DNA of 8,001 nt from an uncultured Prevotella sp. (GTDB lineage Bacteria > Bacteroidota > Bacteroidia > Bacteroidales > Bacteroidaceae). Shown here piece by piece: positions 1 through 5,318 of this stretch. The stretch lies in assembly GCA_946625715.1 (NCBI GenBank), contig CAMOTK010000088.1, positions 1 to 8,001 on the forward strand, in the 5' to 3' direction. The position numbers were made by a program, and so were the translations under genes. Positions within the stretch are counted from its first letter, which is position 1; every line of letters begins with the position of its first letter. The notes beneath the pieces were generated by a model. That model ran no database searches, was not told the origin of the DNA, and saw only the letters and a list, made by a program, of their open reading frames with translations.

Positions 1-806
1 TCCATGCGGTTGATGGGGTCGTCGCACTTCTTGCGCGGAGCGAGCTCCATGTTGTTCGAGGGGATATAAGAGAGCAGCGTCTTCAGCATCTGAATGCCTT
101 CCTCTTCGGTCTTGGCAGTGAAGTGGGTCACACCCGACTTCGTTGCGTGCACGCTGGCACCGCCCAGATGCTCCTGGTCGATGTCTTCGCCCGTGACGGT
201 CTTCACCACCTTCGGTCCGGTGAGGAACATGTAGCTGGTGTTCTCCATCATCAGCGTGAAGTCGGTGAGTGCGGGGCTATACACAGCGCCGCCGGCACAG
301 GGGCCGAAGATGCCCGAAATCTGAGGGATGACACCCGAAGCAAGAATGTTGCGCTCGAAGATTTCGGCATAGCCAGCCAGGGCGTTGATGCCTTCCTGAA
401 TACGTGCGCCACCCGAGTCGTTGATACCAATCACGGGAGCACCCATCTTCATGGCCATGTCCATCACCTTGCAAATCTTCTGGCTCATGGTCTCAGAGAG
501 CGAACCGGCGTGAACGGTGAAGTCCTGTGCAAAGATGAACACCAGGCGACCGTCGATGGTACCGCTACCGGCAACAACGCCGTCGCCAGGGAACTGCTTC
601 TTCTCCATGCCGAAATTGTGGCAACGGTGCTCCTTGAACATGTCGTACTCCTCGAACGACCCTTCGTCGAGAAGCATCTCTATACGCTCGCGAGCTGTGT
701 ACTTACCACGTTCATGCTGTTTCTGAATGGCTTTCTCGCCGCCACCGAGACGGGCCTGTTCGCGCTTCTCGATGAGCTGCTTGATTTTCTCTAATTGCTT
801 ACTCAT
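1..806 (-). CDS. mmdA: Methylmalonyl-CoA decarboxylase alpha / acyl-CoA carboxylase carboxyltransferase subunit, 3' part cut off by window edge
   Basis: This is the carboxyltransferase subunit of a biotin-dependent acyl-CoA (de)carboxylase. In Bacteroidales it most likely moves the carboxyl group of (S)-methylmalonyl-CoA to biotin, giving propionyl-CoA at the end of the succinate pathway. About 268 residues are visible; the family is usually a little over 500, so the C-terminal half lies beyond base 1. The start [16 protein letters not shown] is typical. The crotonase-like fold shows GINDSGGAR at about residues 127-135 and [16 protein letters not shown] from about 168, both acyl-CoA/oxyanion motifs. 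It lies 45 bases after mce in the same direction, so the two are probably co-transcribed. A weak AAGG sits only 4 bases before the ATG, and a heptamer repeat fills the rest of the spacer. The choice of methylmalonyl-CoA decarboxylase over propionyl-CoA carboxylase rests on the mce neighbour and the lineage; the sequence alone does not separate them. Confidence 0.93.
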   Translation of the reverse strand, partial: MSKQLEKIKQLIEKREQARLGGGEKAIQKQHERGKYTARERIEMLLDEGSFEEYDMFKEHRCHNFGMEKKQFPGDGVVAGSGTIDGRLVFIFAQDFTVHAGSLSETMSQKICKVMDMAMKMGAPVIGINDSGGARIQEGINALAGYAEIFERNILASGVIPQISGIFGPCAGGAVYSPALTDFTLMMENTSYMFLTGPKVVKTVTGEDIDQEHLGGASVHATKSGVTHFTAKTEEEGIQMLKTLLSYIPSNNMELAPRKKCDDPINRM

Positions 807-814
807 TTTGCCTT

Positions 815-849
815 AATTCTCAATTATCAATTGTCAATTATCAATTATC
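815..849 (-). repeat. Tandem heptamer array, five units of GANAATT, in the mce-mmdA spacer
   Basis: On the minus strand five consecutive 7-base units read GATAATT, GATAATT, GACAATT, GATAATT, GAGAATT. All share GA-N-AATT and differ only at the third base. The array occupies nearly the whole spacer, beginning 2 bases after the mce stop codon and ending 8 bases before the mmdA ATG. It would therefore be transcribed as the intercistronic leader of mmdA. The last unit is identical to the unit of the array at 7906-7940. The function is unknown. Confidence 0.9.
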
Positions 850-851
850 AT

Positions 852-1262
852 TCACTCTGGGTGTTCGCAAAGCTCGGTCAGCACACCGGCAGTAGACTTC
901 GGATGGAGGAAGGCGATGTTCAGACCCTCGGCACCCTTGCGCGGCTGCTGGTCGATGAGGCGCACGCCCTTCTCGCTGACCTCGGCCAGTGCGTTGGCCA
1001 CACCGTCCTCAATGCAGAAAGCCACGTGGTGAACACCCTTGTTGCCTTTGTCGAGCCACTTCTGGATGGTGCTCTCAGGAGATGTGGGCTCCAGGAGCTC
1101 AAGCTTCACCTCGCCACACTTCAGGAAAGCGGTCTTCACTTTCTGGTCCTCTACAACTTCGGTTGCATAACACTCCAAGCCCAGCACGTTTGTGAAAAAT
1201 GGCAGGCTTTCTTCAATGCTCTGGACGGCAATGCCCAGATGCTCAATGTGTGAAATTTTCAT
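852..1262 (-). CDS. mce: Methylmalonyl-CoA epimerase
   Basis: This enzyme interconverts (R)- and (S)-methylmalonyl-CoA in the cytoplasm, linking methylmalonyl-CoA mutase to the decarboxylase. The protein is 136 residues, normal for the family, and is a vicinal-oxygen-chelate fold made of two repeats. The likely metal ligands are visible: His8 in IEHLGIAV, a Glu in VKLELLEP (about 55), His in GVHHVAF (78 or 79) and Glu130 in GVLTELCE. The start MKISHIEHLGIAV matches the family and lies about 30 bases after a strong Bacteroidetes -7 box. There is no clear Shine-Dalgarno sequence before the ATG. It is the first gene of a probable mce-mmdA operon. Nothing is missing or unusual in the protein. Confidence 0.96.
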   Translation of the reverse strand: MKISHIEHLGIAVQSIEESLPFFTNVLGLECYATEVVEDQKVKTAFLKCGEVKLELLEPTSPESTIQKWLDKGNKGVHHVAFCIEDGVANALAEVSEKGVRLIDQQPRKGAEGLNIAFLHPKSTAGVLTELCEHPE

Positions 1263-1291
1263 ATCTGTTTAAAGTTATAAATTAAATTGCC

Positions 1292-1324
1292 GCAAAGTTA
1301 CGAATATTTTTCTTTTCTTCCAAA
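1292..1324 (-). promoter_or_regulatory. Bacteroidetes-type promoter of mce-mmdA
   Basis: The minus strand carries TTTG (1324-1321), 20 bases of purine-rich spacer, then TAACTTTGC (1300-1292). This fits the Bacteroides sigma-ABfr consensus TTTG-N19-21-TAnnTTTG fully in both boxes and spacing. Transcription should start near 1285, giving a leader of roughly 20-25 AT-rich bases before the mce ATG. The promoter lies directly after the stop codon of the Crp-like gene, so mce can be expressed independently of the lepA unit. Confidence 0.87.
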
Positions 1325-1342
1325 TAATTTTCCTTGATTATC

Positions 1343-1939
1343 TTAACCCATCAGCGAAGCTGTTCTGACGCGGCTCAGCGTCTCGGGCGTCATCTGCAGG
1401 TAGCTGGCAATGTAGACCAGCGGTGCACGCAGCACGAGCTGTGGCGAGCGTTTCACAAGTTTCTGATAGCGGTCTTGCGCCGATTCGAAGCGGAGCATGT
1501 CGGCATGTATCTGACTGATAATGAGCGACTCTTCCAGAATCTTGCGGAAGAGAATCTGGATGTTCACACTCTTCATGGCCACGGCTTCGAGCTGGGCCTT
1601 CGGCATGGCGTAGATGATGGTGGGCTCGATGGCCTGAATCTGCAGGTGCGTAGGCTCTTCTTTGAAAAGGCTCTCAATGCACATGACAATGCTGTTCTCA
1701 GCGGCCATGTACTCTGTGAGCTCTTTTCCATTCTTATAATAGAACTGGCGCACGAGTCCCTTCACAACCCAGTAAATGTTCTCGCACACTTGTCCTTCGC
1801 CAAGGATAATTTCACCTTTTGCAAACTTCATGGGGACGAGCACGCTCTCCAGGATGTCGAGCTCGTCGTGGGTCATCGTACTGTAACGTCGGGCCAGTTC
1901 ACGGGCCACGTCGCGTGGTGTTAAACCTAAGTTTGGCAT
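1343..1939 (-). CDS. Crp/Fnr-family transcriptional regulator
   Basis: A 198-residue protein with the Crp/Fnr layout: a cyclic-nucleotide-binding-like beta barrel at about residues 25-115, with ILGEGQVCENIYWVVKGLVR as the recognisable strand-turn-strand. A long dimer helix follows (about 117-150), then a C-terminal helix-turn-helix, LVYIASYLQMTPETLSRVR (about 174-192). The phosphate-binding cassette of cAMP receptors (Glu...Arg-Ser/Thr) is not evident, and no Fnr-like cysteine cluster is seen, so the signal is unknown. The protein ends right after the recognition helix, without a clear wing; short Bacteroidetes members often look like this. It starts 29 bases after lepA, with no TAnnTTTG box between, so it is probably co-transcribed with lepA. 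No hairpin-plus-T-run terminator follows its stop. Its position just before the mce promoter makes that promoter a candidate target; this is inference from position only. Confidence 0.92.
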   Translation of the reverse strand: MPNLGLTPRDVARELARRYSTMTHDELDILESVLVPMKFAKGEIILGEGQVCENIYWVVKGLVRQFYYKNGKELTEYMAAENSIVMCIESLFKEEPTHLQIQAIEPTIIYAMPKAQLEAVAMKSVNIQILFRKILEESLIISQIHADMLRFESAQDRYQKLVKRSPQLVLRAPLVYIASYLQMTPETLSRVRTASLMG

Positions 1940-1968
1940 GAGTCTATCGGATTTTTAGATATTGTTGG

Positions 1969-3750
1969 TTAATCGAGTTTCAATACGGCCAAGAAGGCTT
2001 TCTGCGGCACTTCCACATTGCCTATCTGCTTCATGCGCTTCTTGCCTCGCTTCTGCTTCTCGAGCAGCTTGCGCTTGCGGCTGACGTCGCCGCCGTAGCA
2101 CTTGGCCAGCACGTCCTTGCGCACCTGCTTCACCGTTTCGCGGGCTATAATCTTCGCACCGATGGCGGCCTGGATGGCAATGTCGAACTGCTGGCGCGGG
2201 ATGAGCTCTTTCAGCTTCTCGCACATGCGGCGGCCGAAGCTCACGGCATTGTCCTGATGGGTCAGCGTAGAGAGGGCGTCAACGGGTTCGCCGTTGAGCA
2301 GGATATCGAGCTTCACGAGCTTCGAGGGTCGGAACGAGTCGATGTGGTAGTCGAACGACGCATAGCCTTTCGAGATGCTCTTCAGCTTGTCGTAGAAGTC
2401 GATGACAATCTCGCCCAAGGGCAGCATGAAATGCAGTTCCACGCGATTGCCGCTGACGTACTGCTGGTCGAGCAGTTCGCCACGCTTGTCGAGGCAGAGC
2501 GTCATGATGGGGCCGATGAAGTCGGCAGCCGTAATAATCGATGCGCGGATATAGGGCTCTTCGATATGGTCGATGAGCGTCTGGTCGGGCAGTCCCGAGG
2601 GGTTGTGCACCTCTTTCACCTCGCCCTGCTTGGTATAGCACATATAGCTCACGTTGGGCACGGTGGTAATCACGTCCATATCGAACTCGCGGTCAAGTCG
2701 CTCCTGCACAATCTCCATGTGGAGCAGGCCGAGGAAACCGCAACGGAAACCGAAGCCCAAGGCCACCGACGACTCGGGCGAGAACGTCAGCGAGGCATCG
2801 TTGAGCTGCAGTTTCTCGAGCGACGCTCTGAGGTTCTCATAGTCGGTGGGGTCGATGGGATAGACACCGGCGAAGACCATGGGCTTCACTTCCTGGAATC
2901 CATCGATGGCGCTGTCGCACGGACGTGCCACGTGGGTGATGGTGTCGCCCACCTTCACTTCCTTCGAATCCTTGATGCCGCTGATGATATAGCCCACATC
3001 GCCCGTACCGAGCTGTTTGCGGGGTATCATGTCCATCTTCAGCACGCCCACCTCGTCGGCATCGTACTCCATGCCGGTGTTGAAGAACTTCACCTTGTCG
3101 CCCTTGGCAATCGAGCCGTTGACAATCTTGAAATAGGCAATGATGCCGCGGAAGGAGTTGAACACGGAGTCGAAAATCAGCGCCTGCAGCGGTGCTTCAG
3201 GGTCGCCCACGGGATGGGGAATACGGTCGACCACGGCGTCGAGAATGTCTTGCACGCCCTCGCCGGTCTTGCCCGAGGCACGGATAATGTCTGAGGGGTC
3301 GCAGCCTATCAGGTCAACAATCTCGTCCTCTACCTCATCGGGCATGGCGCTGGGCATGTCGATTTTGTTGATGACGGGAATGATTTCCAGGTTGTTGTCG
3401 ATGGCCATGTAGAGGTTCGAGATGGTCTGTGCCTGCACGCCCTGCGTGGCATCGACCACGAGCAGCGCGCCCTCGCAGGCCGCAATACTGCGCGACACCT
3501 CGTAAGAGAAGTCTACGTGTCCCGGCGTATCTATCAAGTTCAGAATGTATTTCTCGCCATCTTTCTCGTATTCCATCTGGATGGCATGGCTCTTGATGGT
3601 GATGCCACGCTCGCGCTCCAGGTCCATATCGTCAAGCATCTGTCCCTCAGTCACTTGGATGGTCTTGGTGTACTCCAGCAGGCGGTCGGCCAAAGTCGAC
3701 TTTCCGTGGTCAATATGTGCGATAATACAGAAATTCCTTATATGATTCAT
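1969..3750 (-). CDS. lepA: Elongation factor 4 (LepA), ribosome-associated translational GTPase
   Basis: LepA/EF4 binds the ribosome as a GTPase; it has been reported to back-translocate tRNAs and to help in ribosome biogenesis or under ionic stress. The 593-residue length is usual. All GTPase motifs are present: G1 AHIDHGKST (11-19), G2 RGIT (48-51), G3 DTPGH (74-78), G4 NKID (128-131) and G5 SGK (159-161). EF-G-like domains II, III and V follow. The LepA-specific C-terminal domain ends with the basic [19 protein letters not shown] segment. The frame stays open 139 codons upstream, but [19 protein letters not shown] is the family start. It is preceded by an AAGGA motif and a promoter box, so the upstream extension is not coding. 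It is divergent from the lipoprotein gene and followed by the Crp-like gene. Confidence 0.97.
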   Translation of the reverse strand: MNHIRNFCIIAHIDHGKSTLADRLLEYTKTIQVTEGQMLDDMDLERERGITIKSHAIQMEYEKDGEKYILNLIDTPGHVDFSYEVSRSIAACEGALLVVDATQGVQAQTISNLYMAIDNNLEIIPVINKIDMPSAMPDEVEDEIVDLIGCDPSDIIRASGKTGEGVQDILDAVVDRIPHPVGDPEAPLQALIFDSVFNSFRGIIAYFKIVNGSIAKGDKVKFFNTGMEYDADEVGVLKMDMIPRKQLGTGDVGYIISGIKDSKEVKVGDTITHVARPCDSAIDGFQEVKPMVFAGVYPIDPTDYENLRASLEKLQLNDASLTFSPESSVALGFGFRCGFLGLLHMEIVQERLDREFDMDVITTVPNVSYMCYTKQGEVKEVHNPSGLPDQTLIDHIEEPYIRASIITAADFIGPIMTLCLDKRGELLDQQYVSGNRVELHFMLPLGEIVIDFYDKLKSISKGYASFDYHIDSFRPSKLVKLDILLNGEPVDALSTLTHQDNAVSFGRRMCEKLKELIPRQQFDIAIQAAIGAKIIARETVKQVRKDVLAKCYGGDVSRKRKLLEKQKRGKKRMKQIGNVEVPQKAFLAVLKLD

Positions 3751-3761
3751 TGAGCTATTGT

Positions 3762-3766
3762 TCCTT
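3762..3766 (-). promoter_or_regulatory. Shine-Dalgarno-like site of lepA
   Basis: AAGGA on the minus strand lies 11 bases before the lepA ATG at 3750. It is the clearest Shine-Dalgarno motif in the window; most other genes here have none. It supports the MNHIRN start over the longer open frame that runs upstream to 4167. Confidence 0.55.
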
Positions 3767-3773
3767 TTAAAGT

Positions 3774-3782
3774 GCAAAAATA
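3774..3782 (-). promoter_or_regulatory. -7 box of the lepA promoter
   Basis: TATTTTTGC on the minus strand matches the Bacteroidetes TAnnTTTG -7 element. It lies 23 bases upstream of the lepA ATG, so the leader would be short. No TTTG is found at the expected 19-21 bases upstream; AT tracts occupy the spacer instead. Confidence is moderate because only one of the two elements is visible. Confidence 0.65.
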
Positions 3783-3823
3783 CAAAAAAATCGCCTAATC
3801 CATGCTTTTTTAGCTTTTTTTTG

Positions 3824-3832
3824 TATCTTTGC
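3824..3832 (+). promoter_or_regulatory. -7 box of the lipoprotein gene promoter
   Basis: TATCTTTGC on the plus strand fits TAnnTTTG and lies 20 bases before the ATG at 3853. The predicted leader is therefore very short, about 15 bases, and has no Shine-Dalgarno motif. A TTTG -33 element is not present at the expected distance; T-tracts at 3806-3811 and 3815-3822 lie there instead. Confidence 0.65.
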
Positions 3833-3852
3833 ACCGCAAAAAATTTTATCTT

Positions 3853-4242
3853 ATGAAAAAACTGCTTGCATTTATAGCCTTTATGGCACTGGTTGTTGCT
3901 TGTCAGGAGTCGCTGGAAGAGAAGGCGGCACGCGAGGCAAAGACGTATACGCAGAAAAACTGTCCGCTGAAATTCAGCGAGACGATGATGATTGACAGCA
4001 TGACCTTCGACAAGGCCACACACACGTTCCACTATTATTACACGATGATGGGGCCTGCCGACACCATTGCCGCCGTCGACGAGGAGCAGTCGCGCACCGT
4101 GCTCCTGGAACAGCTGCGCAACAGCACCCACCTGAAGGCCTACAAGGACGAGGGCTACAGGTTCCACTACCTGTATCGCTCACAGAAAAATCCCCAAACG
4201 GTCTATATCGACAAGACGTTTGGGGAGAAAGATTATCAGTAA
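3853..4242 (+). CDS. Small predicted lipoprotein of unknown function
   Basis: A 129-residue secreted protein that I do not recognise. The N-terminus is a lipoprotein signal: KK at 2-3, a hydrophobic stretch [13 protein letters not shown], then Cys17 in VVAC as the lipidation site. Q-E-S-L-E-E follows; acidic residues after the cysteine can act as a surface-export signal in Bacteroidetes, but the match here is only loose. The mature part is about 113 residues, hydrophilic, with one further cysteine (37) and an aromatic-rich strand-like segment, [12 protein letters not shown] (57-68). No transmembrane segment follows the signal. The start at 3853 is chosen over an upstream in-frame TTG at 3829 because that codon overlaps the -7 box and would displace the signal peptide. 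It is the only plus-strand gene, convergent with the TSCPD gene 6 bases away. Its last 18 codons overlap that operon's terminator. Confidence 0.82.
   Translation: MKKLLAFIAFMALVVACQESLEEKAAREAKTYTQKNCPLKFSETMMIDSMTFDKATHTFHYYYTMMGPADTIAAVDEEQSRTVLLEQLRNSTHLKAYKDEGYRFHYLYRSQKNPQTVYIDKTFGEKDYQ
4186..4226 (-). terminator. Intrinsic terminator of the pheT-yebC-TSCPD operon
   Basis: On the minus strand a perfect 10-bp stem (TCCCCAAACG at 4226-4217 with CGTTTGGGGA at 4200-4191) encloses a 16-base loop. TTTTT (4190-4186) follows directly. The stem base is four G-C pairs. It starts 23 bases after the TSCPD stop codon. On the plus strand no T-run follows the stem, so it should act in one direction only. 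The whole element lies within codons 112-125 of the convergent lipoprotein gene. Confidence 0.82.
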
Positions 4243-4248
4243 TTCCGG

Positions 4249-4518
4249 TTATTCCAGCGGCGCCCGTTTCAGTTCTTCGAGCGCCATCGTCAGCTGGTCG
4301 GGGCAGCTGGTGCCCTTCGTACCACAGCGGATGCCGCGCAGACGGGCAATGACGTCGTCGATGCGCTGGCCTCTCACCAACTGGCTGATGCCCTGCAGGT
4401 TGCCGTTGCAACCGCCAAGGAAGAACACCTGCTGAATGACGTCGTGCTCGTCGGCCGTCACGTCAATCAGTTTCGAGCAGGTGCCGTGCGTGGTGTACTG
4501 TACATGCTTCGTAGCCAT
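4249..4518 (-). CDS. TSCPD-domain small protein (TIGR03905-like)
   Basis: An 89-residue protein of the TSCPD family, named for the motif seen here at 70-74 (GTSCPDQL). Related domains occur at the end of some vitamin-B12-dependent ribonucleotide reductases; free-standing versions are uncharacterised. Four cysteines stand in conserved contexts: C14 (GTCSK), C37 (GGCNGNLQGIS), C65 and C72 (RGIRCGTKGTSC). Two of them form a C-x6-C pair, so metal binding is plausible but unproven. The protein is probably cytoplasmic, with no signal or membrane segment. It begins 4 bases after the yebC stop codon, with GGGG just before the ATG overlapping the end of yebC, so translational coupling is likely. It is the last gene of its operon. 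Confidence 0.9.
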   Translation of the reverse strand: MATKHVQYTTHGTCSKLIDVTADEHDVIQQVFFLGGCNGNLQGISQLVRGQRIDDVIARLRGIRCGTKGTSCPDQLTMALEELKRAPLE

Positions 4519-4522
4519 ACCC

Positions 4523-5260
4523 CTACTCTTCTACTGCTTCTGGCTTCATGTTGGTGTAGACGGTCTGCACGTCGTCGAAGTCCTCGAGCTTCTCAACCAT
4601 CTTGTCGATGGTCTCGCGCTCCTCGGGCGTCACGTCCTTCAGGTCGTTGGGGATGCGGGTAAACTCGGCACCGGTCACCTCGAAGCCGTTTTCTTCCAAG
4701 TGCTTCTGAATGGCGCCAAACGACTGGGGGTCGCCATAGATGGTGATGCTGCCCTCTTCCTCGTCCTCGTCGAACTCGTCTTCCACGCCGTAGTCTATCA
4801 GGTCGAGAATCATCTCGTCCATGTCCAGACCGTCCTTCTTCTTGAAGGTGAACACGGCCTTGTGGTCGAACAGGAACGACAGCGAGCCCTGGGTGCCCAG
4901 GTTGCCGTTGAACTTGTTGAACACTGAGCGCACGTCGCCCACAGTACGGGTGGTGTTGTCGGTGAGCGTCTCTACGAAGATGGCAATGCCGTGAGGGCCA
5001 TATCCCTCGTAGGTCACTTCCTTGTAGTCGCTCTGGTCCTTGCCCATAGCGTTCTTGATGGCACGCTCAATGTTGTCCTTCGGCATGTTCTCGCGCTTGG
5101 CGTTGGCAATGATGGCACGAAGCGAAGGGTTGTTTTCCGGCTCGGGGCCGCCAGCCTTCACGGCAATGGCAATCTGCTTGCCGATTTTGGTGAATGTCTT
5201 GGCCATGTGGCCCCATCTCTTCAGCTTGGTAGCTTTACGGTATTCAAATGCTCTTCCCAT
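4523..5260 (-). CDS. yebC: YebC/PmpR (TACO1) family protein
   Basis: A 245-residue YebC-family protein. Members were first described as DNA-binding regulators (PmpR), while the mitochondrial relative TACO1 and more recent bacterial work indicate a role in translation, including relief of stalling at proline runs. The start MGRAFEYRKATKLKRWGHMAKTF is the long-form N-terminus seen in Bacteroidetes. Family segments follow: NPSLRAIIANAKRENMPKDNIERAIK (about 44-69), YEGYGPHGIAIFVETLTDNTTRT (about 84-106) and the acidic stretch DEFDEDEEEG. The length is normal and nothing is missing. It lies 58 bases after pheT with no promoter box visible between, and 4 bases before the TSCPD gene, so it reads as the middle gene of an operon. 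Placement after pheT fits a translation role better than a local regulator role; that is inference. Confidence 0.95.
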   Translation of the reverse strand: MGRAFEYRKATKLKRWGHMAKTFTKIGKQIAIAVKAGGPEPENNPSLRAIIANAKRENMPKDNIERAIKNAMGKDQSDYKEVTYEGYGPHGIAIFVETLTDNTTRTVGDVRSVFNKFNGNLGTQGSLSFLFDHKAVFTFKKKDGLDMDEMILDLIDYGVEDEFDEDEEEGSITIYGDPQSFGAIQKHLEENGFEVTGAEFTRIPNDLKDVTPEERETIDKMVEKLEDFDDVQTVYTNMKPEAVEE

Positions 5261-5264
5261 TGTT

Positions 5265-5301
5265 ATTTACTATTTTGACTATTTACGATTTACTATTGAT
5301 T
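5265..5301 (-). repeat. Degenerate heptamer array in the pheT-yebC spacer
   Basis: On the minus strand the spacer reads AATCAAT, AGTAAAT, CGTAAAT, then AGTCAAA with two extra bases, then AGTAAAT. This is a 7-base periodic pattern around NGTAAAT with one interruption. The last unit ends 4 bases before the yebC ATG. It is AT-rich, has no hairpin and no Shine-Dalgarno motif, and would be transcribed as the leader of yebC. The unit differs from the GANAATT arrays elsewhere in the window but shares their length. Confidence 0.65.
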
Positions 5302-5318
5302 GTTTTCTATCTGACTAC

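Larger units (their letters stand above)
3772..3834. repeat. Inverted repeat formed by two divergent promoter boxes
   Basis: The left arm GTGCAAAAATACAAAAAAA (3772-3790) and the right arm TTTTTTTGTATCTTTGCAC (3816-3834) are reverse complements at 18 of 19 positions, separated by 25 bases. Each arm contains one gene's -7 box: lepA's in the left arm and the lipoprotein gene's in the right. The single mismatch falls at a free (nn) position of the TAnnTTTG consensus. The similarity extends beyond the core box on both sides. Confidence 0.9.

Noticed and set aside
123..794. A 223-codon plus-strand frame opposite mmdA.
   Set aside because: It is antisense to mmdA, whose motifs are clear. This frame shows no domain.
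1334..1924. A 196-codon plus-strand frame opposite the Crp-like gene.
   Set aside because: The minus-strand frame has a clear Crp/Fnr fold with helix-turn-helix; the plus-strand frame shows no family features.
2257..3294. A 345-codon plus-strand open frame opposite lepA.
   Set aside because: It is a shadow of lepA with low-complexity His/Val/Glu-rich translation, no promoter box and no family resemblance.
3829..3852. Upstream in-frame TTG start for the lipoprotein.
   Set aside because: The codon overlaps the -7 box, so it would not be transcribed, and the added residues would sit in front of a complete signal peptide.
3751..4167. A 139-codon N-terminal extension of LepA.
   Set aside because: It would run through the lipoprotein gene and both promoter boxes. 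LepA proteins begin at [19 protein letters not shown], which has its own AAGGA motif.
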